From Trametes villosa (taxonomy: Eukaryota; Basidiomycota; Agaricomycetes; Polyporales; Polyporaceae): a stretch of 24,792 nt of DNA. Below are positions 9,974-19,806 of this stretch, piece by piece (position 1 is the stretch's first letter; the number at the start of each line of letters is the position of its first letter). The notes below the pieces were generated by a model. The model saw only the letters and a program-made list of their open reading frames with translations, was not told where the DNA came from and made no database searches. The stretch is taken from the NCBI GenBank assembly GCA_002964805.2, contig PUDQ02000108.1:1-24792 (forward strand), given 5' to 3'. Made by a program: the position numbers and the translations under genes.

Positions 9974-10419
9974 TGAGCGATGGAGTGACGAAGACAGAGA
10001 CAGCCACGGCGTACACAGTAATAGGATGAGAAGATAATGGCGCAGGAGCGGGTTTCGCGAGGTGGGGGAGGAAAGAGGGAATGGGAATGGGATGGGGGAA
10101 AAGGAACGGGAAGCCTGGACGAAACCCGGCGATGGACGCAAATATATAGGCCGCTGGAGGGAGAGCATACTTCACAGAAGCCCTTCCTCCAGACTGCTCC
10201 AGACTGGGATTTGTGCGTCATAGGCCCCAAGAATCATTGCACAGACGTACGTTCAGCGGTGGGTAGGTCGATGGTGAGCTGGTATGATATCATTGTTGCG
10301 ATCCTGGCCGGAGAAGGATTCAAAATCGGGCGAGAAGTGTCCAGGAAGTGCACCGAGGAAGTTGCTCACAATCGAAACCGAGGTCAATATTGATATGGAC
10401 GGCCCGAAATCATATCAAA
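9974..10419. other. Upstream region of gene B
   Basis: This stretch holds a purine-rich tract (10050-10115) and the TATA-like site. No reading frame in it shows a recognisable domain. Confidence 0.45.
10140..10149 (-). promoter_or_regulatory. Candidate TATA box of gene B
   Basis: On the minus strand this reads CTATATATTT, 167 bp upstream of the ATG at 9973. It is the only strong TATA-like site in the upstream region. The purine-rich tract 10050-10115 (GGGAATGGGATGGGG on the plus strand) lies between it and the gene and would be part of the leader. Confidence 0.4.
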
Positions 10420-10880
10420 GGCAGTAGGCGCCCGCCGCTGGGTGTGACGGTCAGCCGTTTGGGCACAGTCTAATCACGGTCCATAAGGCGGTCAGAAACT
10501 ATTTCATGGCATACTAACCCAGGGTGATCACTCCAAGCCCTGCAAAATCTAACGTGTAGCGTGACTGGGACGCACTGGATAAATGGTTGTGACATAAAAG
10601 TGCAGGTTGTTGGGCTAGTCACGTGTAGGCGCCGTGTCACACTAATCACACCAATCAGCCCTTCGCGTGTTTCCCTCCTTGTTCTCGACATGGTGCAGCC
10701 CTCTGGCTCTTCTTAAGCTTTCCTCCTCCAGCCATCCTCCTCCACGCCCGACATGCTGCCGGGAGCCAGCTGACATTGACACAAGACCGACCAACAATGC
10801 CGGCACCCAGGCAGACGGGCACAGCTGGGTAGTCGACGAGCAGAACTGGCACCAGGTGCGTTCCCGTGCACTCCATGGGT
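10420..10880 (+). pseudogene. Possible broken gene start sharing a box with the 17393 gene
   Basis: GGCAGTAGGCGCCCGC at 10420-10435 is repeated exactly at 17277-17292, upstream of the 17393 gene. In both places a TGTGACRGTCA motif follows within 15 bp. At 10753 a reading frame starts MLPGA and stops at once; the 17393 gene starts MLPGP. A later stretch in another frame (GHSWVVDEQNWHQ) ends at a GTGCGT donor-like site at 10856. This suggests the decayed promoter and first exon of a related gene, but similarity is short and the call is tentative. Confidence 0.3.
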
Positions 10881-11460
10881 GCTACCGCACCTGACGCAGC
10901 TATTCACGGGCATGCACCGTGCACAACCCCGCAGACGCCGCTGCTGTCCTCGTGCGTCGAGTCGTCTCCCCGCCCGCCTCCCCCGCCCGCCTTCCTCCAT
11001 GCCTCCCTCCCTCCTACGCCCACGCCTGCCTCCCCCGCACCCACGCCTGCCTCGCCCACGCCTCCCAAGACGAGTCCGCCGTGGTGCGCACAGCTGCAAC
11101 TGCGGACGTCCGCGACTACGACGGGCACGGCCGACGCCCTCAACAGGCACGACGCACGCCGATGCGCCTAGACACGCCGCCACGCCACGGTGACTCGTCA
11201 CGACGACACCCGCCGCCGACCGACGCGCCGCCACGGCCACGCCCTCCACGAAGCACCGACACGGCCACCCCACCCGCCGCCGACCGACGCGCCGCCACGA
11301 CCACGCCCCCCGCCCACACCGACACGGCCACCCCACCCGCCTAGGCACACGCCGACGACCTACGCGCCGCCACGGCCACGCCCTTCACGACGCACCGACA
11401 CGACCACGCCCTCCACGACGCGCCGCCACGGCCACGCCCCCCGCCTAGGCACACGCCTAC

Positions 11461-11786
11461 GCCCTCCTGCCACCCTCCGCCACCCTCCCCACACCGCGAC
11501 CGAAGCTTGTCACTGGCACTCTCCGCTCTCCTCTGCCCCCCTCCGCCTGCGCCGGGGCCACGACGCTACCCGCCCGGCGACAACGACGCCAGCGCCCAGG
11601 GCGACGGCCGCCTACGCCCCTACGCCCTCCTGCCACCCTCCGCCACCCTCCCCACACCGCGACCGAAGCTTGTCACTGGCACTCTCCGCTCTCCTCTGCC
11701 CCCCTCCGCCTGCGCCGGGGCCACGACGCTACCCGCCCGGCGACAACGACGCCAGCGCCCAGGGCGACGGCCGCCTACGCCCTCCG
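11461..11786. repeat. 163-bp tandem duplication within the minisatellite
   Basis: The units beginning GCCCTCCTGCCACCCTCCGC at 11461 and 11624 are essentially identical until about 11780. The perfect match indicates a recent duplication. Confidence 0.85.
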
Positions 11787-12373
11787 CCTAGACACGCCGC
11801 CGCCACGCCAACGCCAACGCGCCCCTCCGCTCTCCTCCCCTCCGCTCTCCTCCCCTCCGCTCTCCTCTGCCCTCCGCTCCCCTCTGCCCCCCTCCGCTCT
11901 CCTCTACCCCCTCTGCCTGGACACGCCACGGCAACGTCCAGCCACGACGACGCTGACGCCATTGCGCCGAAGACAAGCCGGCCACGCCAACGCCAACGCG
12001 CCGGCCGCCTCCGCTCCCCTCTCCCCCCCTCCGCCTGGACACGCCGCGGCGACGTCCGGCCACGACGATGCCGACGCCATTGCGCCGAAGGCGAGCCTCA
12101 GACGAGCCGCGCCCGCCGACGGGCCACGCACGCCAACACCAACACGTCGGCCGCCTCCGCTCCCCTCTGCCCCCCTCCGCCTGGACACGCCGCGGCGACG
12201 TCCGCCTCCCCTCCGCTCTCCTCCCCTCCGCTCTCCTCTGCCCTCCGCTCCCCTCTGCCCCCCTCCGCTCTCCTCTACCCCCTCTGCCTGGACACGCCAC
12301 GGCAACGTCCAGCCACGACGACGCTGACGCCATTGCGCCGAAGACGAGCCGGCCACGCCAACGCCAACGCGCC

Positions 12374-12586
12374 GGCCGCCTCCGCTCCCCTCTGCCCCCC
12401 TCCGCCTGGACACGCCGCGGCGACGTCCGGCCTCGACGACGCCGACGCCATTGCGCCGAAGACGAGCCACGCCCGCCGGTCGGCCGCCTCCGCTCCCCTC
12501 TGCCCCCCTCCGCCTGGACACGCCGCGGCGACGTCCGGCCTCGACGACGCCGACGCCATTGCGCCGAAGACGAGCCACGCCCGCCG
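12374..12586. repeat. 108-bp tandem duplication within the minisatellite
   Basis: Two adjacent copies start at 12374 and 12482 (GGCCGCCTCCGCTCCCCTCT...). They are almost identical, which points to recent slippage or unequal exchange. Confidence 0.8.
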
Positions 12587-12760
12587 AGGACCGAAACGGC
12601 CACCTACGCCCTCCGCCTAGCGCGACGGCGGGATAGCACGCTGCCGACATGACAGGGTGCCACTGATCAGGACAGGCACGCTAATCCACGCCCGACGAGG
12701 AGTACAAATCTATGTGTAGTTACAATACAGTACAGGAGGAGAATATATCTAATAGTCTGT

Positions 12761-14883
12761 CTATGCTGAGACATCCGTATCTGCGAATCTAATGTCGTCG
12801 CGGTAACCAGGAGTCCAGCCACACTCCTCCAACTTGACTCGAGTGAGCTCGTTCTTGCGTAGAATCATCTCGTCTAAAAAGAACTCGTACTTTATCGCGC
12901 CCATCTCCCGCACTATAGCGTGATATCCCCCAAACCATACATTAGTCTGTTCGGCCCGAGAGGAATTGAAGTACCACGAATCGGCGCCATCGAGGAGCTC
13001 TGGAAACATGTGAGGGTTACAGTGGTACGAACATTCGACATCCGACTTCTTATGCTTGCACGTCCAATGAAACACATCAACGGGAAGACCGATCTGCGTG
13101 TGGAGAAGCTCTCCCTCGGTGGCCGCGCAGTGCTTGTAAAGCCCGCAGTTGTTATCGTAGTACACGTACCGCGGCATAGAGCCGGGAACCAGGTACTTCT
13201 TGTGGAGCATGTCCTGAACACGTGTCAGGAGAGTCAATACATCACAAGTGTATCAAGCATTGGAAGCACATACGAGGACCTGCGGGATCGTCTCCGCACC
13301 ATAGAATGTCTCCCTGGACGTGATGATACCGCAAGGGCGAACGATTAACTGCTCGTTATGTGTCCGCCGACGGCCGAAGCGAGCCCGGACGCGCTGATTG
13401 CCCTCGATAGGCTTCTCCGGGCACGGCCCAACCTCGACATCCAGCTCAGCATCCTCATCGACTGCGGCGTCAGGGTCGATTGCGTCGGTCGGGTGGGTGA
13501 CCTGAGCCCGCTGGAGGCGCATCCGCAACGTAAAGAGGGCCTGACCTGTGGCAATGTGGTGGTCCTCGACAGACGCATGCAGATGGCAGGTCCGGAAACG
13601 CTCGCGATGGGCGTAGCAACAGCCGTCTACGATGCAGAACGATGCTTGACTAGCGTGGAGAGCACACCAGTGTTCTTGAGGGGTTCGAAGCGGTTCGCGG
13701 CAGTTTTGGACCGAGCAACAAGGACGTCCGATGCTGATGCCATCTGTGATAATACAATCCACAAAACCTGAATAAGATGAGCGTCGAGAGCAGCAAGAAC
13801 ATGAACACAACCCACTTGCTACGCCGTTGTCATCGTCAAAGCGGCGATGACACTTCTGACACCAGTGAGCGTACTCAGGCTGCCCGGAGAATCGGATGCG
13901 TTGGTTGCGCTCGAGCATGGCCGCGGTGAATCGGTCCTTCTGCTCCCCGGTGTTGGGGACCTCGAGGACCGCGCTACGATCGTCGGCATCTCGAAGGAGA
14001 GCGAGGAGGACGAATCCATCCCAGGTGTGCTCTGTGCGTAGCTGAAACCGCGGGATATGACGGAGATGTGGCGGCAGGTGTGACATGGATTCGTGGTAGA
14101 TGTGCGCGGCGTTGGTCGCTGAGGTCCAGGAAAGCACGGACAGCATCGTGAAGTGCTCAAGAAGAGCCCGCTCAACGTAGACATGGTCGCTGACCTGTAC
14201 ATACTCAGGAATGCCTTCATAGTACTGTCGTACATCCCCCCGGACGACGTAGTTGGGATAATATGTAGCGCGGCATTCTGCTCATACCGTTAGCGAGGAC
14301 ATAAGCACAGGATTGGTGCACATACTCCGGCAACTAGTGGCCACCGCATATCCTTCGAAAACTCCCTGCGCAAGAGAGAACATGGTGATCCTCTTCGGCC
14401 CCGGATCATCCCAAAGCCGAAGGAGGCGTCCATGCCCGTTGCATAACGGATCAGTGCATACCGTTGTCGAAGGATAGAGCATATGGTCGGCTGCATGAAA
14501 GAGTGAGCACGAGGTACGTACGGCATAACTAGAGACAACGAACAGAGCATGACCTCATCATCCAGGTCAGGATCCTGTAGAGGCGGTGCCTCGCAGTCTT
14601 CCTCCAGAAGCGAGGAGCCATGAAGCCAGATGGAAGCACCCATAGCCGCCCAGAGATCCCGGATAGCAGATTCTGCAGTTCCTAGCTGTCCAGCAAGAAA
14701 CGCGATAACATGGCGGGGAAGTTCGGGCATGGCGCTCGGTCGCCACTTCGCCTTCTGCAGATGCAGAATAACCGGCTTCAGGGAGATGGCCAACCGAATG
14801 AACTTGATTAGCGAGCCCAAGGACACTGCACGGAGTGCCTCGCAGCCAGCCAGGCATTGTACTAGAGATGCCAGCAAGATCAT
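12761..14883 (-). CDS. KDZ-associated transposase with CxC5 and CxC6 cysteine clusters
   Basis: This is the likely mobilising enzyme of the surrounding element. The simplest start is the ATG at 14883. The N-terminal part (SLIKFIRLAISLKPVIL...) and the paired VCTDPLC and SCRKC motifs match the CxC5 cluster. GDVRQYYEGIPEYVQV and the LSWTSATNAAHIY block follow. The CxC6 cluster comes next: HWCQKCHRRF, then ITDGISIGRPCC, NCREPL, HWCALH, CCYAHRERFRTCHLH. The last exon carries YVYYDNNC, VDVFHWTCKHKKSD, CNPHMFPELL, FNSSRAEQTNVWFGGYHAIVREM and FFLDEMILRKN, with conserved acidic residues that may be catalytic. Introns: 14325-14278, 13279-13214, optionally a 48-nt one near 13800, and one near 14540-14480 whose donor does not fit in phase. 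Apart from that junction the frame is open to the stop at 12761-12763. Family recognition is strong. Confidence 0.85.
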
Positions 14884-15075
14884 AGTAGACAGGAAGCTAT
14901 AGAATGTACGTAAAGCAAGCAAGTAGAAAGAGGAGGTAGGAAGAGCGAGGACGAACACTTGCGGCAGGGGAGGCGAATCCAATTGGCCCGGGGGACGGGC
15001 GCCTATCTACGAGCGCTAATCTAGGGGGAGGGGGAGGGGGAGGGGGAGGGGGTTTTCGGAATTCACGGACGATCT
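14884..15075. promoter_or_regulatory. Transposase upstream and right subterminal region, G-rich repeat
   Basis: Only about 190 bp separate the transposase ATG from the right inverted repeat, so the promoter must lie here or in the repeat. At 15024-15052 GGGGGA is repeated four times plus GGGGG, a potential G-quadruplex on the plus strand. The stretch 15024-15075 corresponds to the C-rich tract at 6372-6430 at the left end. Confidence 0.55.
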
Positions 15076-15176
15076 CCCCGGAGCTTCGTATTACAATACG
15101 AAGCCTGACGGTTCGTATTGTAAAACGGTTACGGGAGCTAAACAGTTCGTAACAGTATTCTGCTACAGCAACTGGT
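15076..15176 (-). repeat. Right terminal inverted repeat of the KDZ element
   Basis: This is the reverse complement of 3635-3735 with 12 mismatches and no gaps. It keeps the same TTACAATACGAA/TTCGTATTGTAA hairpin. Mismatches cluster in the outer 40 bases; the inner 60 are almost identical. Confidence 0.9.
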
Positions 15177-15185
15177 GCAAGATCC
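15177..15185 (+). repeat. Target-site duplication, right copy (GCAAGATCC)
   Basis: This is an exact copy of 3626-3634, abutting the right end of the inverted repeat. The Tnp2 reading frame resumes with the next bases. Confidence 0.9.
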
Positions 15186-15978
15186 GCCTTCCATCAAACC
15201 CCTTTGCAAACCTCCCCGAGTGTGCACTCCTGCGGTGTCAAGTTAACGCCATCAAGGCGATGGTTCCTGCACTTGACCCGGACTCTCGCTCTCGTCTACC
15301 TGGGGGTGCTCTCGATCTAGGCAACGGCTTTGTTCTGCTGCGGGCTCGGAACTCTCTTGCTCGCGTTGGCTTCCTCGCGTTGAGGCACATGCCTTCTACC
15401 GATACCTACAAGAACATGGCTGTCAACCGGAGACTAGCATGGACGACTACTCCGTGAGAGTAACCAAGTGGGCGCGTCTGCGCCTTCCCAACGATCAAGT
15501 TGTGCGGTCTGCGTGGAAGGAGTCGCTCAAACTGTTGGCAAAATTGCGCATTGCGCGCATAGTCCAGGTGCGAATTTCACCGATATTTCCAGTATGTTTA
15601 TAGAAATTCATATATTGGCAGGTTCTGTTGCGTGGACACCTGGAAATAGGAGTGGTCCGCTACTACTGCCGGCTTCCGCAAGGCGACTTAGAGGCAGACC
15701 AGACCTACCACACGGTTGCGCTCATTTCGCTATTTGGCGCGCGTGACGAAGCCCTTTACAGTGAACTCAACGGGACCGTATGGATGGCACCATATCGAGG
15801 GGACGAGACCCTCTGTGTTGTTGATGTCGCGACTATCCAGTCGGTGGTCGCGATGGTGCCAGACTCAGATGTCCAGGTGAATGTTGACAGTATGTTGGAG
15901 CCACGCTTTAGGGTGGGGGCGAAGTATTTCCTAATTGAGAAGCTGGGCTTGGAAGCTAGCCACCGGTCAGGTTCCTGA
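15186..15978 (+). pseudogene. Tnp2-type CACTA transposase, 3' part
   Basis: This continues the gene interrupted at 3634. It opens in the correct frame with the second half of GGKIRLPSNPF and passes through CQVNAIKAM and GGALDLGNGFVLLRARN. At about 15362-15378 the frame shifts, most simply by one lost base; the protein then reads EAHAFYRYLQEHG and VTKWARLRLPNDQVVRSAWKE. An intron (15568-15621, GTGCGA...TTGGCAG) joins in phase 0 to the last exon. That exon holds the family's C-terminal motif TIQSVVAMVP and a stop at 15976-15978. These motifs are standard for the C-terminal part of basidiomycete Tnp2 proteins. The frameshift is the third small lesion of this gene. Confidence 0.85.
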
Positions 15979-15990
15979 GATAGCATTAGA

Positions 15991-16030
15991 GAGGAGGAGG
16001 AGGAGGAGGAGGAGGAGGAGGAGGAGGAGG
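15991..16030 (+). repeat. GAG trinucleotide microsatellite (13 units)
   Basis: There are thirteen uninterrupted GAG units 12 bp after the Tnp2 stop codon. The length suggests it is polymorphic. It lies outside any confident coding region. Confidence 0.95.
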
Positions 16031-16190
16031 AATAGAGCAGAGTTTGCGCCACATTGAGTACACATTGCGGGTGTGAGCACGTGATGCCTGCACACCTGCC
16101 TTTTTGAGATTTGCTTCCCGGGCGACAAATTGCATCGCAACTTGTCTGTCTACTACCATCCTCGAACACATCACCTCCTCAGGCTCAGTC

Positions 16191-17106
16191 ATGGCTACAC
16201 AGTAAGTCAAATACCCAGCTATTCCCGTATGTACTAACAACACCTACACATCTCTACAGACCGATCGACTCCGAGTACATACAAGACAATATCCTCTACG
16301 TGGCCGTGTCTCTATGCGCTAACGACGAACATATCAAGCAGAACGGCAATACCGAGGATCTCGTCAGGGCACTCCTAGACCTGTCGAAAATAGCAGCACA
16401 CGTTGCCTGCGAGCTGAATGCAGAGGAGGGATTGATCAAGAAGCGGGGGCTCGAGCGGGCTCGTAACGACATGCGCCAGTTTGTACACGCGGTCGACGCC
16501 AAGTTTGTCGACACACTCTCCCAGACTTTCAGCAAACCCCACCCCGTCGCAGCCCGCACCTTAGACTTGTCTGGTCCTACTACTGCCACCACGAGTCAGG
16601 TTCTTGACACTCTTGCGGTCTCCGTCCTTGGGGCTATACCTGATTCTGTCTCGGCGGACCTTTGGGACAACTTGATAAGCCACCTCCACGACAAGCTTGT
16701 CCACTCGCTGCACGACCGTCTGCTTGTCCACTCGCTGCACGACCGTCTGCTTGTGTCCTTGGAAAACAGGCTACTCGAGTGTCTGCAGAACACCTTGGTC
16801 AACTCGCTGGCTGATGATCTTCTCCTTCTTGTCACCGACAAGATCTCCGACACTGTTCTAGATGCTCTGGTGGCCAAGGCACACGACCGTCTCACTTCGA
16901 CCTCGCACTACCGTCGGTACAGCACTCCATCCGGCACTCCGCAAACCACGTCCTTCTCAAACATGCATCCGTCTCCCTTGCACTCACGCTCCGGGGCCTA
17001 CCTAGACGACGAGATGACATGTCCGTCCAGCTTCAAGAGGATTCACGATGAGAAAGAGGGACAGGGTAGTAGCAGCAAGGGCAGCTCGCGCGCTTGCAGG
17101 GGGTAG
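16191..17106 (+). CDS. Uncharacterised helical repeat protein, transposon-associated
   Basis: Exon 1 is only 11 nt (ATGGCTACACA). A 58-nt intron (GTAAGT...TGTACTAACA...CTCTACAG) leads to exon 2 (16260-17106). Together they encode 285 residues. The N-terminal 100 residues are a mixed helical domain (ILYVAVSLCANDEHI, then LLDLSKIAAHVACELNAEEG). The middle (about 165-225) is a run of Leu-rich amphipathic repeats. The exact 9-residue unit HSLHDRLLV appears twice, encoded by a 27-bp tandem repeat at 16695-16748, with diverged units on both sides. The C-terminus is Ser-rich and disordered. I do not recognise the family. It follows the CACTA gene in the same orientation and may be its companion gene, or an independent one. 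The frame is intact and the splice sites are strong. Confidence 0.65.
16695..16748 (+). repeat. 27-bp in-frame coding tandem repeat
   Basis: CTTGTCCACTCGCTGCACGA followed by CCGTCTG occurs twice in succession without mismatch. It encodes the nine-residue helical unit of the 16191 gene product. Confidence 0.9.
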
Positions 17107-17276
17107 ATGTGGGGAGGAAGATGTTCACGTCGCACGCGCATGGCGCACGTTGTAGTTTTCCCGTTTTCGATTGCAAGCAATGAGATGTATTTGTATTCTT
17201 CGTCATCCAGCGGTGTGTGTGGCTCTGTTCAATGGGCCATTTGAATGTCACCAAGCCTTGCATGCGCACTGTGAGT

Positions 17277-17292
17277 GGCAGTAGGCGCCCGC
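17277..17292 (+). promoter_or_regulatory. GGCAGTAGGCGCCCGC box, copy 2
   Basis: This is identical to 10420-10435. It lies 100 bp before the 17393 start codon and is followed by ATGTGACAGTCACC, which contains the palindrome GTGAC-a-GTCAC. A shorter GTAGGCGCC core also occurs at 10625. It may be a shared promoter element or a remnant of common ancestry. The 17107-17276 stretch shows nothing else recognisable. Confidence 0.4.
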
Positions 17293-17392
17293 GGTTTGCG
17301 ATAATGTGACAGTCACCAAGGTTTGTTTCTTGACAGTGGACGTCGACAACCAACCTCCCGTACACTGTCCTGCCCCCACACGCCGGCTCTCC

Positions 17393-19806
17393 ATGCTCCC
17401 CGGACCCCTCCGAACACCTGGGCATCCCCTCTTTATCAATACTAGTATGCTACAGACTGGGCAAACCTCGCATCTGCTGAGTCCCACCACACCCAGTCCT
17501 GCAACCACTCAAAACTCATTCAGCCTGCTCGGACCGCATTCCATTGACTCCGACCATCCTCCAGGACTTCAAGCGCACCCATTGGATGGTGGAAATGTTT
17601 TCTCTACGGTGAGAATACTGTTTTCTAGCACATATATTCACACATCATGTATCCGACATCCTTTCCTCTCGCCAGGCTCACTACAGCACACCCCTCTCTA
17701 CCACCCAAGTCATCCACAACGCTTCGCATGAGCAGCTTCTCAATAATGAACTGTACCGGTTTGTAATCATGCAGAATACCAACCTCAAAAGCACCAATGC
17801 ACACCTTAATCACTTTGTGGGCGAGCTGCAGGGACGGTACCAGGAGCAAAAGTGAGTGCCTATAGAGAGCCGCCATACGCTACTAACCCCGTGCCAGGGA
17901 AACATCACACGCCCTCTGGCAAGCCTTCGCTCGCAAGAAGAACGGTCATCCGAAGACGGCCTAGACAACACCGACGAACTCCCGGAGCTCGCGCATGATG
18001 ATTATCCCAATATCACCTTCTGGACACGCGAGTCATGGGCACCGTACCTTCAAAAGCAGGAGATGTATGACTTCCGCAACAACGCCAACGGTGTCCGCAA
18101 GTACCTCCAGTATCCCGACGGGACGATCATCCCAAAAACCTGCATGGCCGAGATGGCGAAACTGCAATGAAGCCTCTGGGAGAAGTATTGCACACAAAAA
18201 ACAGAATATCATTTGGAAGTGGTCTCGAGCCGGTGCTGACGTCCTCGCAGACTGGCAGTGCAAGATGTATAAGGCCTTCCCAGAGCTACACTATTGCCAG
18301 AGCCACTACAAGCTCAACCTCTTCGCATCCGACCGCTACTCCGGCTGGATTAACCACCGTGAAGGAAAGGACGGAAAGGACGAAGACGGGAACAGCATCA
18401 AGCAAGAAGATGGCAAAGGTGTGCCAGAGCCGGGCGGCGCCTCTACCGGAGAAAACGCGGAGAAGTCGTGCCACATCGTGCGCATTCCAAAGCGCACGCG
18501 CGCGAGCGGCACCAACACCACCACAATGCAGGTGAAGCGACAGAAGTCCGGGCCTGCTGCAGCTGAGCATGAACTCTCAGGTACGTACAACTGCGACTCT
18601 CAGTGTGACACTCTGATGTACTCTACATGCCAGAATCTGAATCGGACAAGGACAACATGATGTCTAAGGGTGACAGCGCGCAGCTGCGTCGCTCGGCGTC
18701 GCACCCTCCCCCGGAGAGTACTATGGAGTCACGCACCGTGTCTGAGCAACCAGCCAACTTGGAACCTGTCCCAGCAGGTTTGGTCCTGAGCAACGCAGTG
18801 CGGCAAGCCGCTTTGGTCGAAAAACTCGCTGTGAGCCTATGCGCGTTCCCCTACTACTTATGCGTTCACACACTGATGCCGCTGTACGCCCGCAGCTCAA
18901 TCAATTCGACGACCCCTTCACTGCCCCTCCAGCAGATGCCACTCTTGCAGGCACCCCTGACGCTCTGGAAGCAGCTGGTCCCTCGTCGGCGCCCTTGACA
19001 GCATCTACATGCAAGCAACCATCAATCCCAATGTCTGTGGCGATGACTCAGGCCATGACCACGTCGGCATCGGCCTCCGCGCCGGTCACTGCAGCGTCCA
19101 ACATCCCATCCCCGCCGACAGGCACAGCTTCAGGCACAGCTTCGAGCGCTATCAGTATCCCTCCGCCTTCGGGAAGAGCAGACGGCATGGGCCCTCCCAT
19201 GAGTGCGTCAATGACGAGCACAAAGCCCACGAAATTGCGGATCAGTCGCAAATCCATGACCGTGCGGTGAGTGACGCCTGTCTCTTGTAGTTCTGTCAGA
19301 GACTGATCAATAACGGATCAACCGTCTAAGGAACCTGGCCACCGTAGCTTTCACAATGTGCCGTACTGATGCGACTGCCGCAGAGTTCACGCAGTATTAC
19401 GACAACCTCTCCAAGGAGGAACTACTGGTATGCCCTTGCCTGTGTGCATGCTGCTCTTGTGTCTCACGTATCCCATCCCCTTCCAGCTCAACGATACCAG
19501 GTGAGTAGTAGGGAAGCACACCACATGGTTTGTGCACACGACTGATTCTCGCGCAGGCATCGATTTGCGCAGGCACACGCGGCGAAGCATGCCGGAGCGA
19601 CAACCGAGGACACTGTCAAGTTGTTCGAGAGCGCTGCCGACGCAGATCTGCAGGTGCGTGTTGCTCGCAGTTTGTGCCGGGGTGTGCTGTCTCTGACGGC
19701 CTTGTGTTGTGCCGCTGCGCAGGTTTTCTGCGATGCCGCAATCACGGCGCAGGCTAAGCAAGACACCAAGAAGACCTGCAAAAAGGGGAAGGGAAAGGCG
19801 GTTTAG
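17393..19806 (+). pseudogene. Nine-exon Agaricomycete transposon-type gene, two frameshifts
   Basis: The exons are 17393-17608, 17676-17851, 17898-18580, 18634-18830, 18896-19266, 19331-19427, 19487-19500 (14 nt), 19557-19653 and 19723-19806. The stop is at 19804-19806. Nearly all introns begin GTRNGY and end YAG; the one before exon 6 ends AAG. Exon 2 encodes a coiled-coil-like stretch (HEQLLNNELYRFVIMQNTNL). Exon 3 has YPNITFWTRESW and a later KLNLFASDRYSGWI motif, which I recall from large uncharacterised gene families in mushroom genomes. The C-terminal part is Ser/Thr/Pro-rich and ends in a Lys-rich tail. In exon 3 the spliced frame hits TAG at 17962-17964, while the family-like protein lies one frame over (likely one lost base). 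It shifts again at about 18165 (likely one extra base). The gene is probably non-functional; sequencing error is the alternative. Function unknown. Confidence 0.65.

Larger units (their letters stand above)
10881..12650. repeat. GC-rich complex minisatellite
   Basis: About 1.75 kb of very C-rich plus strand consists of nested tandem repeats. A 163-bp unit is present twice nearly perfectly (11461-11623 and 11624 to about 11780). A block of about 170 bp around 11820-11990 recurs 371 bp later (about 12204-12375). A 108-bp unit is present twice (12374-12481 and 12482 to about 12586), with diverged copies earlier. The first part (11200-11460) is made of shorter CCACGGCCACGCC-like units. Several frames are open over hundreds of codons on both strands because TA-containing stop codons are rare, so these are not evidence of proteins. 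It lies between gene B and the transposase, inside the KDZ element. Confidence 0.85.
3635..15176. mobile_element. KDZ-type DNA transposon, 11.5 kb, nested in the CACTA gene
   Basis: The borders are set by a 9-bp target duplication and by 101-bp inverted repeats aligned without gaps (3635-3735 and 15176-15076, 89 of 101 bases equal by my count). Inside are a KDZ-like transposase on the minus strand, two passenger genes (one on each strand), a GC-rich minisatellite and a secondary fold-back insertion at 3734-6371. Without the fold-back the element is about 8.9 kb. KDZ (Kyakuja-Dileera-Zisupton) elements are known to expand in Agaricomycetes and to carry passenger genes. Attribution to KDZ rests on the transposase. 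The borders rest on the sequence itself. Confidence 0.88.

Noticed and set aside
11190..12620. A 476-codon open frame on the plus strand and several long ones on the minus strand
   Set aside because: They lie entirely in the GC-rich tandem repeat, occur in several frames at once and show only Pro/Ser/Arg low complexity.
3635..15176. A TET/JBP dioxygenase gene, known as KDZ cargo in some basidiomycetes
   Set aside because: I looked for it in both passenger genes and the gaps. No HxD-type dioxygenase core was recognised.
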